NCBI GenBank assembly: GCA_036734945.1
Contig: DAIMXP010000020.1
Location: forward strand, 14,268-78,267
DNA from: UBA4733 sp036734945
GTDB taxonomy: Bacteria; Chloroflexota; UBA4733
DNA: 64,000 nt
Direction: 5' to 3'
The notes beneath the pieces are model-generated. The model was not told the origin of the DNA. It did not search any database and worked only from the letters and a program-made list of their open reading frames with translations. Positions 43,359-55,100 of the stretch are shown here, one piece after another (the first letter of the stretch is position 1; every line of letters starts with the position of its first letter). The position numbers were made by a program, and so were the translations under genes.

Positions 43359-44852
43359 ATGGTATTAGCAGATCAGGCCAAGGCGGGCAGCGCGGCCAGT
43401 GGGAGTGCTGTGCTGCGCAACTATTTGAACGGCGCCTGGGTTACACCGCAAAGCCGGGAACGACTTGATGTCACCAACCCGGCCAGCGGTGAGGTACTGG
43501 CGACGGTACCGCTCTCCAGTGCCGGCGACGTGGACCTGGCGGTGCAGCAGGCGCAGGCGGCCTTTCCGGCCTGGCGTCGGACGCCGCCGATCGAACGGGC
43601 TCGCGTCATGTTCACCATCAAGTCGCGCCTGGAAGAGCACTTCGAGGAGCTTGCACTCCTGGTCACGCGCGAGCACGGCAAGACGTTGGATGATGCCCGC
43701 GGCTCCGTGCGTCGTGCCATTGAGAACGTCGAGGTGGCCGCCGGCATCCCGTCACTGATGATGGGCTACGGTCTGGAAGACGGCGCCGCACGAAACATCG
43801 ACGAAGAAGTCATCCGCCAGCCCCTCGGCGTCTTCGCGGCGGTCTGTCCCTTTAACTTCCCAATTATGGTGCCGTTCTGGTTCTGGCCCTATGCTGTGGC
43901 GACAGGTAATACCTTCATCCTGAAGCCCTCGGAGCAGGCGCCGATGACCATGACGCGCGTCTTCGAGCTGATCGCCGATGCGGGATTGCCGCCGGGCGTC
44001 CTCAACCTCGTACATGGCGGACGGGCCACCGTCGAGGCGCTGCTCGACCATCCCCTGCTCAAGGGCATCTCCTTCGTCGGTTCGACGCCCGTCGCCAAAG
44101 CGATCTATGCCCGTGCAGCGGCCAACGGCAAGCGCGTACAGGCGCAAGGCGGGGCCAAGAACATGATCGTAGTGATGCCCGACGCCGTGCTGCAGCCGAC
44201 TGTCACGAATGTGCTTGGGTCGTGCTTCGGCTCCGCTGGGCAGCGCTGCCTGGCGGGGTCGTTGGTTATCACCGTAGGCGATGCCCATGACCGCTTCGTG
44301 ACGGCTCTCCACGAAGCTGCTTCGGCGATGCGTGTCGGCGACGGAACCGTGGCCGACACCGACATGGGCCCGGTGATCTCGGCGCAGGCAAAGACGCGCG
44401 TCACGGGCTACATCGAGCGCGGCGTTGCTGAAGGGGCGAGGCTGGTGCTGGACGGGCGGGTCCACCCGTCGACCGGCGGCGCCGGCACGTTCCTTGGCCC
44501 TACGATCTTCGACGACGTGAGTCCCGACATGGCGATTGCCCGCGACGAAGTCTTCGGTCCACTGGTGGGGATCGTGCGAGCCGCGTCGCTGGACGAGGCC
44601 ATTGGCATCATCGAGAGCAGCCCCTATGGCAACGCCGCCTCGATCTTCACGCAGAGCGGCGCCGCGGCTCGGGAGTTTCGCTATCGGGCACCGGTGGGCA
44701 ATGTCGGCATCAACGTCGGTGTGGCCGCCCCGATGGCCTACTTCCCCTTCTCCGGCGCCAAAGACTCCTTCTTCGGCGCCTTGCACGCCCAGGGCCGCGA
44801 CGCCATCGACTTCTACTGCGAGCGCAAGGTTGTCATAACGCGCTGGTACTGA
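43359..44852 (+). CDS. CoA-acylating methylmalonate-semialdehyde-type dehydrogenase
   Basis: A 497-residue aldehyde dehydrogenase. GAGGGA precedes the ATG at 43359. PFNFPIMVPFWFWPYAVATGNTFILKPSEQ, SFVGSTPVAK, and catalytic FGSAGQRCLAGS (Cys in QRC) match the MmsA subfamily, which makes acetyl- or propionyl-CoA from malonate- or methylmalonate-semialdehyde, as in inositol or valine breakdown. It would take semialdehydes from the Gfo/Idh-epimerase pathway. Confidence 0.93.
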   Translation: MVLADQAKAGSAASGSAVLRNYLNGAWVTPQSRERLDVTNPASGEVLATVPLSSAGDVDLAVQQAQAAFPAWRRTPPIERARVMFTIKSRLEEHFEELALLVTREHGKTLDDARGSVRRAIENVEVAAGIPSLMMGYGLEDGAARNIDEEVIRQPLGVFAAVCPFNFPIMVPFWFWPYAVATGNTFILKPSEQAPMTMTRVFELIADAGLPPGVLNLVHGGRATVEALLDHPLLKGISFVGSTPVAKAIYARAAANGKRVQAQGGAKNMIVVMPDAVLQPTVTNVLGSCFGSAGQRCLAGSLVITVGDAHDRFVTALHEAASAMRVGDGTVADTDMGPVISAQAKTRVTGYIERGVAEGARLVLDGRVHPSTGGAGTFLGPTIFDDVSPDMAIARDEVFGPLVGIVRAASLDEAIGIIESSPYGNAASIFTQSGAAAREFRYRAPVGNVGINVGVAAPMAYFPFSGAKDSFFGALHAQGRDAIDFYCERKVVITRWY

Positions 44853-44883
44853 GGCCGGTCAAGGAACAAGAAAGCCTGACTCC

Positions 44884-45099
44884 GACCGTTCCCCTTACGG
44901 CTCGACCACCGCACCCAGCCGCCTTGAGCACTTCTCTCCACCAGGCCGGCTGAGCGCTCAACCGCCGTCCGTACCAAACGCCGACCCGTTGGGACCGCTA
45001 CCGGAGGCGCTGCGCAGCTATCTCGTCCAGACCGGCAAGCTGCTGCCTGGCAGCTCGAATCAGGCGAAACTGCTTGGCTGGCTTGAGGTAACCAATTAG
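44884..45099 (+). repeat. Recombinant repeat, left flank of the large two-gene operon
   Basis: Bases 44884-44918 match 58371-58405 (30 of 35), the tail of a serine-hydrolase gene; bases 44914-45090 match 58161-58335, a C-terminal coding fragment (SRLEHFSPPG to KLLGWLEVTN, stop at 45097). The blocks share CCCAG and occur in swapped order at the right flank. The following 45100-45289 shows no gene. Confidence 0.8.
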
Positions 45100-45289
45100 C
45101 CTGCATCAGGACAAAGACGACGACGGCTGGCCCGAATGGAGGGCTGTTGCGGCACGGCCGTTCTTGGCGAGACAGGCGAGCTCTTTGGCGTGAGAAATGG
45201 CCTCTGAACGAGAAATAGGAGAAAGGTGGTTGCGCGTATGGCTGAGCGGCGAAGGGCATGCTTCGCTCCTCGTAGCATCATTGGCAGTG

Positions 45290-48200
45290 TTACTGGCGAC
45301 CAACTAATCCCAGGACTTGCTTCTGACGTTTTATCAGGGCGTCCACACGCCCTTTCCCGACAGCCGCAACAAGTGGCGCATCTTCGGACGCGTCCTCGAG
45401 CGCACGGAGGAACCGCTCGTTATCCCGAACACTCGTTTGGGGCAGGCGACGTTGGCGGCCGAACGGCACGGGGTGCGTCTTGTTCGCGCCAACTCGCTCG
45501 GCGAGCTCTGCCAAACCGGCCTTGGCGTAGGCCATCGCCAGCCGACTCTGAACATCGGCAGCGGGGTCAAGCTCTAAGGCTGCAGAATAGGCGATTATCG
45601 CCTCGGCCCATTTTCCCAGTTTGGTGTAGTAGTCTCCGACGCCCGCAAGCGTGCTAACGCAACCGGCGTGCCACTCCCGCTTCAAGGTTGCGGAACGCAG
45701 CATGTTGTAGAGTCGCGCGAAGTTGAGACGTGCCTCGCAACTGAGCTGGCTGCCGCTGGCGTTGAGGGTGGAGAGCGCCGGTTGGACTGCGCGCCAAAGC
45801 CGCTTCATCGTCGCAATGCAACTCTCATCAACCAGATCCCAACACGAGCTTGCATTGTCTATTCCCTCCTCGTGCTGTTGCAAGAACGCACGGACCTCTT
45901 CGATCTCCTGAAGAGGATCCTTGTCCTGTGGCCTCCTGGCCGCGACGAGTGGGCTGGCCAGGCGAGCTTCCACGATCCCCCGAACGACGATCGAATATCG
46001 CTGGTGAGCTCGTTCATGATCAGGATTGCAGCGCAGCGCTTCGGTGAGCAAGCCAAGCTCCTCTTCCGAACCCTGCGCTGCTGCAGTAAGCTGCCAGTAC
46101 TCTTCAGCCTGCGCCAGGTTCTTGATTTGGGCAAGCTCCTGCTCGTTCGCTTCGCCCAAACAACCCGCTTCAAGTCCGACTAAGGCTGCCGCCGCGGCGA
46201 AGTTGCCATGATCCTTCGTCGCTGCCCGGCGCTCGCGGATAATGGGGATGGCGCGGTCTCTCAAGATGAAGTGGTTGACGTCCTCAAGAAGCGGCGCGAG
46301 GGCCGGAACAGCACCTTCGTCACCGGCAATGGCCTCATCGAGCAGTTCAGCGAAGAGCTGGCGAAAGTCGGCGATAAGGTCGCCATCGCCTGGGTTGCGC
46401 GTCATCTCGTCGAGAAGGCGCCGAGCGATCTCGCGACGCTTCATCTCAAGGGATTCCACGACGACGGCCGGCGCGTCGGCAGCGTTTGCTCGGGTCGGCA
46501 GCGGCGTCACAAGAAGGCCGTGGATCGCCTGACGGAAGACGTCGAGCGTGGTCAAGAGGGACGAGAGCTCAACAGGTGGGCTGCCATTCTCACCCGTGAG
46601 CGCGAGAAACCGATCGCGCAGAGCAAGGACATCACGCGACAACACGTCCACCCAAGAGCCGCCACCCACGACCATAGTCTGTGTGCCAGCTTGTCTCATA
46701 ATGTCGCCGGATAGACCGTCATTGGGCGTTTCGCGGTGCGGCAGAGTATTTCGGCTGGTAGCGATCGACGGCTTGTCTTCGTGCCACTCCCACTTCAGCC
46801 CACGCTGTGGATCGAAGCGCCAATTCCCGCTTCCCTCATGGACGAAACAGGGACGGGATCGGAGTTCCTGCCGCACGGTAGACGCCGCAATCATCCGCTG
46901 GTTGTACACCAGATGGAAGAGATCATCCTCGTGCAGCAAGGATGCCGGGTTGGTCTCGAAGAGGGTGCAGAGCGTCTCGAAAACGGACTTCTTTCCCACC
47001 GCCTCGGCGAATAGGGCGGGACGGTCTTCCAGCCGCTTTTCGGCCAGGAAGACCATGCCGTCAGTCTCGCAGCCAACCTTCATCTCCTGGACTACGGTGT
47101 AGATCACCTGGCCATCATCGCCCAGCTCGGCCAGGCGGACATTGCGCACGATGTGCGGTTGGGCGCTGAAAAACAGACGGAAGGTCGAGCCATGCTGCCG
47201 GCCGAGGTACACGATCCCGCCTGCCGGAATGTTGTTGGCCGCGAAAAATTTGGGAAGCTCTGCCTGGTTGTAGATAATCTCCCGATCGTGATCGAGGTAA
47301 AGTGGGAATGATTGCCCAAGATCGGTTATGGCGGTAATGTCGTTCTGAGCGGCTAGCAGAAGGCCAGCCTGTTTCGTTAGCGGCAGGAATCCCGCGTAGC
47401 GCGCCATGAAAGAGAGGACAAAGCGGCTCTGATCAACGTGGCGCGCAGTTTCCTCTTCCTCCTTTATGTCGCCGTCGGCCCCCCCGGCGGCTCGGTTGGC
47501 GTCAACACTGCCTGATACTGTTCCGTCTCCTCTGAGGCCGTAACGTGCTGCCAGGGCGTAATAATTCGTGGAGATGCGCGGCACCTCCGGGCGGGTGTCA
47601 CCCTTGAACGGCGGACTATCGCCTGCTGGAGATTGTCCAGCAGCCACCTCTGCCAGCGATAGTTCCGCGCCCTCCACCGACCAGACCCGTTGTGCACTGG
47701 TATTGGAAGCGCCGCCGCGCGTCGTATCCATGACGGCGTACGACGTGGGTGTCTCTTGCCCTGGTGGGGAAGCCCAAGGCGCCGTAGCGTCCGCTGCTTG
47801 GTCCCATTCCCCTTGGTCCCCGTTCCCGCTCACTGTATCGGACGCTGCGTCCTTGTCTCCGTCCTGGATATCATCGACCGTCCGGACACGTGCAACCGCC
47901 TGTCGCTTCGCCTCCTCATCCACCTGGAACTCGTCGTTAGCGAAGGTCGGGCGGGCAATCTCCGCGTCATCGAGAACTCGCTCGATCTCTTCGGCGTCAT
48001 CATGCTCTGCCGCTCTGAGGACATCGCGTACGAGGCTCATCAAAACTTGGGGCTTGATCGTTGGATTGAGGAAAGAGACGATCTCGCGAGCAAGCGCTTT
48101 GGAGCCGAGGGTGTCGTCCGGCGTCGCTACGTAGAGAATACGCTCTCCTGCATCGTAATAGGCCCCTTGGGAGACTGGGGATGTGCCATAAATTGGAGGA

Positions 48201-51200
48201 ACAGCAGTCGGAATAACGTAACGAACCTCAATGTTGCTGGCCCGACGGACCTTGACTTGCTTGAAGTCGTTAGCATCGCACCAACCATTGGGGTAGTCTT
48301 GGTGAAATGACCATATAACACGAGCGAAAGGCGCAGCCAGCCTATGAATGCGGTAGGCCGTAATGCCATCATCACATTCATTCAGGATCTCCGATCGTTC
48401 ACGCTTGACGGCCTCGCTCAGTGAGCATATGCCGAGCGATTGGCGAAGGGAATCCGCTCCCGGGGGAATTTGAGCGAGCCGGACAACGCCATCTGGGAAG
48501 TGCGCCAGTAAATCGTCACGATCCTTGAAGAAGACCTGAGAAGCAGCTCGGAGGTGCCCCTCCTGATCGGGTATCACAGAGACACCAACCAGCCGATCCA
48601 ACCATGCTGGCGTCTCGTCTCCCGCCATCGCGGCGTCGAGGGCGCGAGCGAGGCGTTGGAGCGCCCTCAGAACCAGCTGCCGGTCCTTTTCGTCCAACGG
48701 CTTTGCGCCGTACTTTGTGCCGATCTCGTGTAGGAGTTTGACATGGTCATCCACCGCGTGTGGCTGTTCACGCACGCCAAGACGGGTGAACAGCTTGCGC
48801 CAGCCGTCGGCATCGTCAGCCAGATAGCACCGGTAGTCACCGAATTCGTCGAAGAGATTTCCAAAGAACACGTTCTCAGGCTTCCAGAAGCGTTGATGCC
48901 TCTGGTCATAGACGACGGCTTCCCCACGCAGGTAGGTAATCTCTGGTGCGTCAGCGGCGTCGTTCAGGAAACGGTACACCTGATTGACGACTGGCAGCTG
49001 ACGTGCGCTCATCGACTTCAGGTGGTTGACCACGTCACGGATTTGCGCCGTTGTTTTGATGCCGAGGAAGGAGGCGATCTCCTGGCGTGGAGTACGAAAG
49101 GCCAGCAGTTTTACCTGGCTTGCGACCAGTTGGCGCAGGCTGATCGAATGTAGTTCTGCGGGCCGATACCAGCGCGAGACATCGCCGTCGGCAGGAAGCC
49201 AAGGCAATGTAAGGAGCGGCTTGAGCGCATCAGCACTTTCCTGGTAGCGATCACCCCAACGATCGTCGAGCAACTCATAAATCTGGCGAAGGTGCGCCAT
49301 GGCCTCTTCCGAAGGCGCTGTGTACATCTGGAGCGTCTGCCGTACCGTGGTCACGATGTCGGCTGCGCCGGGTTCTTCTTGCATGCCAAGGGCCTGGAAC
49401 AGCGGGTACCAGGGCGACCGTACGTGCGGCGGACCTCCTCGCGCGGCGTCACGCTTCGCACGAACGTGTTCGCTAACCAAGCCATAACATATGTGCGGGA
49501 CGTTATATCCATGGGGAAAGACGAGACTCAGCACATCGAGTGGAAAGTAGGTCTCGCGCGCCCGGTGGTATTGGCTATCGGCGCAGCGAATGAGCCGACA
49601 CGTTTTGAGCGCCTGCACGATCTCCTCACGCTGGCCTAACGAGCCCTTATGGTAGGTGCTGGAGACGAGACGAAGGAGGCGCAACCGCGCTTCGTCGGTG
49701 ACGTTGGCGTCGTTGTAGCGCGGCCCCAGATAGTTCTTGACGTAATCAACCAGATCGATCGTGTCCACGGCCAACGTTCGCTCGAAGAAGTCGCGGAGCC
49801 CGTCGCCGAGCGCTTGGTCGCTGATCAGGTTATCCAAGCGAAGGATGTCGTCAAAGCGCCCTTCTTGTGCATCACGCGGTGGCAAACGTAGTGGCAGCAC
49901 TGGGTCATCGATCGCCTTGAGGTTTCCCTGAGCACTGAGGACGAAAGAAAGCTGGCGGAGGCGGTTCCGGTCAGCGTCCGTAAGGTCGACGGCGTGATCG
50001 CGAAAGAAGCCGTAGAGGCGCCGCAGCCTCTCGACGCTGGCGAACGGTGCGGAAGCCTGGTCCAGATTGATGGCTTCACGGCGCCTGCTGCCGAGTGCCG
50101 TGGTCAGACGCGACGGCGTGAGTTCTTGGATGCCAACCGCATCAAGGAGCACGCGGTGGTTCGGCTGGACCTGGAGCTGCGGATGCACAAACAGAAAACC
50201 GGCGTCACCGAGCAGATTGCGAACATCGTCAGTGGCTGACCAAAGATTGTCGGCAAACGGATGCAGTTGACCGTGCTGATCTGGGCAGAGCGGAAGCATG
50301 GCGAGGTCGGCGAGTTCCTTTTTGCCAAGTTGGCCAAGGGCGGATGGTATGTAGTCATGAATCTTGCCCAATCGCTCCCAACCTCGGACGGGAAGCGCCG
50401 CGTCGTCTACATGCTTTCCGACGCACTCGCCACTGAGCGTTGCAAGGTAGCTAACGACCTCACCGAGACCGATCGTTGGAACACCGCCAAAACGCAGGAC
50501 CTTGTCATACTGCTGTTGAAAGGACCATTCCAGGAGGCGAAAGGCTTCCGCAGGCAGTATCTCGCGTGCGGACTTACCGGCAGCCCAAATGGCGGTGATG
50601 CCCGGTGCGGCCAGGCGGCCGAGTGTATCCAGGCAAAGCGGAGCCTGGCGGAAGGCCTCACGAAGCCTCGGTTTGATTTGCTCGCTCGCGCCCTCAGCAT
50701 ATTCGCTGAGGTATGCCAATGCTCCATCGAGCTTGAGGCGGCTATTAAGGATTGCTGGGGCATCCGCTAAGGTAGCATCGGGTGGCACGCGAAGGCGCAG
50801 GTGTTCCAGATAATCGAGTACGTTCAGCGGTTGGGCTCCCAGTTTCCTAAGGAGGGGGGAGAGACTGTCCGGCAGGTCGTGCGGGCAGATGCCTGGTAGG
50901 TAGTCTTGCGTGAGCGCGTGTAGCCTGTCGCTTACCACTGTACGGACGCTTGGCGGGGTAGTCCATTCGCCATCCGTGGTCTGGATGATGGCCGTTTGCC
51001 GCGCCTGTTCCTGGAAGACATCGACAAGTGGTCGGAGGAAGGGATGTTCGTGGTTCGTTTCGACGGGGAACAGGTGATAGAACGCGGCCGGCGATCGGCT
51101 CGCATCGCGCAGTGCTTCCAGGCTCGCCGCGAAGAGCGTCCCGATGCCGCCTATAACCTCGCGATTCCAAGCCGCTTTGGACGATGAATCGGTGAGGATG

Positions 51201-52108
51201 GACTTACGGTTGGCATCGGGATGAAAGTCGCCGTTGATGTGGAACGGAAGTCCTGTATAGATTTGTGTGGGCAGATAGTTGTAAAGTAAGCCTCCCTCGT
51301 CGCCGAAGAGCACTGAGTTCTCGGGTCCGAAGGCGAAGCCATACCCAGCGTCTTTCTCCTCGCCGCCATCTCGGTTACCTGAACGCTCCAGATCCACCCG
51401 GTAATTCATCCAGACTTCGCTCACCGGGTCCCGGTCTGGCGCGCGAACGTCAAATTTCCATTGCCTGCGCGTACTACCCTCAGCCAGATACTCCTCTAGC
51501 ACGAGATGGCGCTCAACTTCAGTCACGAGTAACGAGTTTTGGAAGACGGCGATGCGATCGAGATGGCGGAGAAAGAACAGGACACGCGTGGCTTCCCGGC
51601 AGACTTCCTGGCAGAAGCTCGCGATGCGGAGGTTGTCCCAAGGATCGGCCCCTATGTGTCTTGAAATCTCAGAGGGTTTGCGTCGCCAGGGAAAGTGGAA
51701 CTCAGTGTGATGGATAACGTCCGACGGCAAGGCTGGAAGGTCGCTGACCGTTGGGTCAAACACGAGCCGTTGACCCGAGGAGTGGAGTTCCGGGCAGTCC
51801 GTGATCTGATACACCGACAAGAAACCGGTGCCCCAGGTACCAATCGCGGACGCATCGGAGCGCTTTTGACCGGAGGCGATATCACAGATCGCGTCAAAGT
51901 TCGCCTCGCTAAACGTGCTGCCGTTTTTAACAACGAGCTGGTCTGGCAGGAAGTGAAATTCGAGCCACGTGGCGTGTGCATCATCGGCGTTCTGGACGAG
52001 TTCCCTGGCGATGGCGCCACCGCCCGCGTAACCGGCAATCTGCGTGCGGATGATGTTAAGAGTGCGAGCGCCATATCGGTACACGCTCCGAGGTGCGACT
52101 GCGATCAT
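45290..52108 (-). CDS. Giant sacsin/HSP90-like GHKL ATPase
   Basis: About 2272 residues. The N-terminal ATPase has the N box ARELVQNADDA (Glu36, Asn40) and GTWGTGFLSVYQITD, plus a later FHINGDFHPDANRKSIL arginine segment, as in sacsin and HSP90-like proteins. A vast alpha/beta region follows, then an acidic low-complexity linker (about 1415-1550), a winged-helix-like unit (about 1700-1755, DDLFHLVYNQRMIAASTVRQELRSRPCFVHE) and a C-terminal TPR-like KLGKWAEAIIAYSAALELDPAA. The ATG at 52108 follows AAAGGA, 14 bases after the helicase stop. Probably an ATP-driven scaffold or sensor working with the helicase-nuclease. No known name. Confidence 0.85.
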   Translation of the reverse strand: MIAVAPRSVYRYGARTLNIIRTQIAGYAGGGAIARELVQNADDAHATWLEFHFLPDQLVVKNGSTFSEANFDAICDIASGQKRSDASAIGTWGTGFLSVYQITDCPELHSSGQRLVFDPTVSDLPALPSDVIHHTEFHFPWRRKPSEISRHIGADPWDNLRIASFCQEVCREATRVLFFLRHLDRIAVFQNSLLVTEVERHLVLEEYLAEGSTRRQWKFDVRAPDRDPVSEVWMNYRVDLERSGNRDGGEEKDAGYGFAFGPENSVLFGDEGGLLYNYLPTQIYTGLPFHINGDFHPDANRKSILTDSSSKAAWNREVIGGIGTLFAASLEALRDASRSPAAFYHLFPVETNHEHPFLRPLVDVFQEQARQTAIIQTTDGEWTTPPSVRTVVSDRLHALTQDYLPGICPHDLPDSLSPLLRKLGAQPLNVLDYLEHLRLRVPPDATLADAPAILNSRLKLDGALAYLSEYAEGASEQIKPRLREAFRQAPLCLDTLGRLAAPGITAIWAAGKSAREILPAEAFRLLEWSFQQQYDKVLRFGGVPTIGLGEVVSYLATLSGECVGKHVDDAALPVRGWERLGKIHDYIPSALGQLGKKELADLAMLPLCPDQHGQLHPFADNLWSATDDVRNLLGDAGFLFVHPQLQVQPNHRVLLDAVGIQELTPSRLTTALGSRRREAINLDQASAPFASVERLRRLYGFFRDHAVDLTDADRNRLRQLSFVLSAQGNLKAIDDPVLPLRLPPRDAQEGRFDDILRLDNLISDQALGDGLRDFFERTLAVDTIDLVDYVKNYLGPRYNDANVTDEARLRLLRLVSSTYHKGSLGQREEIVQALKTCRLIRCADSQYHRARETYFPLDVLSLVFPHGYNVPHICYGLVSEHVRAKRDAARGGPPHVRSPWYPLFQALGMQEEPGAADIVTTVRQTLQMYTAPSEEAMAHLRQIYELLDDRWGDRYQESADALKPLLTLPWLPADGDVSRWYRPAELHSISLRQLVASQVKLLAFRTPRQEIASFLGIKTTAQIRDVVNHLKSMSARQLPVVNQVYRFLNDAADAPEITYLRGEAVVYDQRHQRFWKPENVFFGNLFDEFGDYRCYLADDADGWRKLFTRLGVREQPHAVDDHVKLLHEIGTKYGAKPLDEKDRQLVLRALQRLARALDAAMAGDETPAWLDRLVGVSVIPDQEGHLRAASQVFFKDRDDLLAHFPDGVVRLAQIPPGADSLRQSLGICSLSEAVKRERSEILNECDDGITAYRIHRLAAPFARVIWSFHQDYPNGWCDANDFKQVKVRRASNIEVRYVIPTAVPPIYGTSPVSQGAYYDAGERILYVATPDDTLGSKALAREIVSFLNPTIKPQVLMSLVRDVLRAAEHDDAEEIERVLDDAEIARPTFANDEFQVDEEAKRQAVARVRTVDDIQDGDKDAASDTVSGNGDQGEWDQAADATAPWASPPGQETPTSYAVMDTTRGGASNTSAQRVWSVEGAELSLAEVAAGQSPAGDSPPFKGDTRPEVPRISTNYYALAARYGLRGDGTVSGSVDANRAAGGADGDIKEEEETARHVDQSRFVLSFMARYAGFLPLTKQAGLLLAAQNDITAITDLGQSFPLYLDHDREIIYNQAELPKFFAANNIPAGGIVYLGRQHGSTFRLFFSAQPHIVRNVRLAELGDDGQVIYTVVQEMKVGCETDGMVFLAEKRLEDRPALFAEAVGKKSVFETLCTLFETNPASLLHEDDLFHLVYNQRMIAASTVRQELRSRPCFVHEGSGNWRFDPQRGLKWEWHEDKPSIATSRNTLPHRETPNDGLSGDIMRQAGTQTMVVGGGSWVDVLSRDVLALRDRFLALTGENGSPPVELSSLLTTLDVFRQAIHGLLVTPLPTRANAADAPAVVVESLEMKRREIARRLLDEMTRNPGDGDLIADFRQLFAELLDEAIAGDEGAVPALAPLLEDVNHFILRDRAIPIIRERRAATKDHGNFAAAAALVGLEAGCLGEANEQELAQIKNLAQAEEYWQLTAAAQGSEEELGLLTEALRCNPDHERAHQRYSIVVRGIVEARLASPLVAARRPQDKDPLQEIEEVRAFLQQHEEGIDNASSCWDLVDESCIATMKRLWRAVQPALSTLNASGSQLSCEARLNFARLYNMLRSATLKREWHAGCVSTLAGVGDYYTKLGKWAEAIIAYSAALELDPAADVQSRLAMAYAKAGLAELAERVGANKTHPVPFGRQRRLPQTSVRDNERFLRALEDASEDAPLVAAVGKGRVDALIKRQKQVLGLVGRQ

Positions 52109-52122
52109 GAAGGGATCCTTTG

Positions 52123-55100
52123 CTAGTCCAGTGCCCACTGGAGCAACTCGCCGTTGAGCAACTGCTCACGCCCCTGGTCGAGGAGATCCGGGTACGCATA
52201 GGTCACAGTGCCCGCGTCACCTACGAACTCCGCTGTCCGCTTGGCAATGTAGCGCTCTCGTTCCAGGCGGTCCAGGCAGCGCTCGATCACCTGGTCGCGG
52301 CGCGGTAACGCATCGAACACGCCCCACTGCGGACAAGCACGCAAAGCTCGCATTCGGCTCCGGTTGCCCCCTGAGCGCTGAAAATCACTGCCTTTGAGCA
52401 CGTTAATGAGCGTCGAGGTACTGAAGGGATTGCGACCCTCGCGAAGCTGATCTTGGTTCCACTTCACCACTTCCAAAATGGTGAACGCAGGGTCGAAGTA
52501 ATCGTAGAGGTTGGCAGTATCGCGCGCGGTTAGCTGGCTCCAGGGATACTCTGCCTCCGGCGTGCAGTGATCGCATCCGCCGCAGTTCCCATGCTCCCAG
52601 CGTTCCCCGAAGTAGCGCAGAATCAACGCGCGTCGGCAGCCCTGTCCGGCGGTGGCCTCTGCATAGCCAACCATTCGGTCGAGTTTCCCGTGGAGTCGTT
52701 CTAAATGGGCCACTGAGGCGACCTCCTCGCGAAAGGCTTTCCCGGCGGCCAATTGCCGTCCTTTCGTAACAATGCTTCCCTTCTCCCACGGTCGGTAAAT
52801 GGCGAGGTCGGCCACTGCAAGCCGGACGAGCAACTCATCCAAAGCTCCGGGTGGAATGCCCAAGCGATCCGCAGCCTGGGCGAGATCCAACTCCAGACGG
52901 CGGAAAGGTTCCCAGCCGAGCGTCGTAACGATGGATCGGAAGAGGCTGGCCGATAGTGGCTTGGTCTCTGTCAGGTGACGCTCAATGACGTCTGGCGTTT
53001 CGCGCAACGTGAGGGAGCCACGCAGGGTAAAGTCGGCGCCGCGTTCGATGAAACCGGCTTGCTCCAGCAGATGGAGTGACACTTTGAGCTGCACCTCATC
53101 CATGCCGAGCGACTCGCCAAGCTTGATTGTATCGAGGTACAGGGTCTCCCCCGCCATCGCTGTGAGCCGCTCGATGAGTGCGTTGAGCAGCTCCTCGTCC
53201 GGCATGCCCGCCTCGATAAAGAAGTCGTGGACATCGCGATCAGAGCGGTGATACAGCAGAATGCAGTACGACTCCTGGCCATCTCGGCCCGCACGACCGG
53301 CCTCCTGGAAGTAGGACTCCAGATCACCCGGCATATGCATGTGAATTACATACCGGATATCCGACTTATCAATGCCCATACCAAACGCTTTAGTACAGAC
53401 CACTATATTGATGTGGTCGTCCATGAAGAGCTCCTGGACGCTGTCGCGGTCGGCGGCACTCATCTTGCCGTGATAGGGCCGCGCATCGTAGCCGGCAGAG
53501 CGCAGACGGCGAGCAAGTAATTCGGCCTCAACGGTGGTGGCGACGTAGACGAGTACGGACTCTCGCGTGCGATCGGCGGCCTGGACAAGCTTCAGCAGCA
53601 CCTTGAAGCGATCATTCTTCGTGCGAATGCTGTTGTACCGCGAGTGCGCATTGCAGACAACGAACTTCAACTCGGGCCGGTCGAAGGAAGCGACCACCTG
53701 GACCATGTCCTGCATGGCCAATGCGTCCCGAATGACGGTGCGGACCTCCGGTGTGGCGGTAGCGGTGAAGGCAGCGAGCGGCGGGCGCGAGCCGATGTGC
53801 TCGAACAGGCGAGGCAGGTAGAGGAAATCCGGCCGAAAACTGGGTCCCCACATCGCGACGCAGTGGGCCTCGTCAACAACAACCTGAATGATGCGCGTGG
53901 AGCGCAGCGTCTCCAGCAAATGCGGATCGCGCAGGCGCTCTGGAGAAATATACACCAACCGGACCTTACCCGAACGCATACGGGCGAAGGTTTCCTCGCG
54001 CTCGTCGGCCGGTTGGCCGCTGTAGATGGCGGCGACGATCTCGATCCCTCGTCCTTGCAGCGCCTGCACCTGGTCGCGCATGAGGGCGATAAGCGGCGAA
54101 AAGACCAGGGTGACCCCATCGCGCAGGAGGGCAGTAAGCTGGAAACAGAGCGACTTCCCAGACCCCGTGGGGAGGAGTGCCAGGACATCGCGCCCGGCGA
54201 GCATCTGTTGGATGACTTCCTCCTGCTCGGCGCTGCGAAACCCGGAGAAGCGGAAGACGTCTTGTAATGCCTCCAGCAGCGTCGGCCGCCAGGCGGCGTA
54301 GTCTTCTGCTGCAATGCGCTCCGGTAACGCGAAGGCGCGCAGTCGCTCGATAAGGTCGGGCGGCAGATCTTCGGGGAGACTCGCCAACAGGTCCGCCTTC
54401 GACTCGGCGTGAATCAGACCCGGCATGCGCTCGATGAGCGACTGGTAAAAGAGCCGACGACTCCGCTCGGCCTGTTCGTCGCGCGGAAGGTAGCCCGGGA
54501 GCGACGCCAGCAGTTCATATTTGTACTCCTTGCGGTGGATGCGCTTGTCCATGAGCAAGACGGCGCCCCGGTCCGATTTCCGACGGATCAGTCGGCCGAA
54601 GCCCTGCTTAAAGCGGATGGCCATCAATGGGAAAACGAAGTCATTGAACTCGTGCTGGCCCTGCTGAACGACATCTTCGCGGCGGGCCTTGAATACTGGG
54701 TCGAACAGGAAGGGGAATGGGAGCTTTTCCATGACGACGAAGGACAGCGACTCGCCCGGAACGTCCACACCTTCCCAAAAGCTCTGTAGTCCGAACAAGA
54801 CGGATTCAACCTGCTCCGCAAAGTCCTCTTGTAGTTGACGGCGCGATAGGCCGGGAAGCTGACAATACAGAGGGATCCCCTTACTCGCCAGGGCATCCAT
54901 ACAACGCTGGTAGGCAAGCACCGCACGGTCTCGAGCGGTGAACAAGACCAACGCACGGCCGTCCGTGAAGTCGAGCAGCAACTGGAGCTCCTTGGCGAAT
55001 TCCTCACAGAAGCTCTTCATCGTGCGCTCGACGGGCGTATATTCGAGGTAGTTGACCAGGCCAAGCAGGGCATTGTTCCCGTAGTCGAGGTCGCTCTCCA

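Noticed and set aside
45237..45305. TGGCTGAGCGG text resembling the D-arm of a Ser/Leu tRNA
   Set aside because: No paired acceptor, no TTCGA loop.
46208..46714. Plus-strand frames inside the giant ATPase gene
   Set aside because: No support beyond length; codon pattern and SD are on the minus strand.
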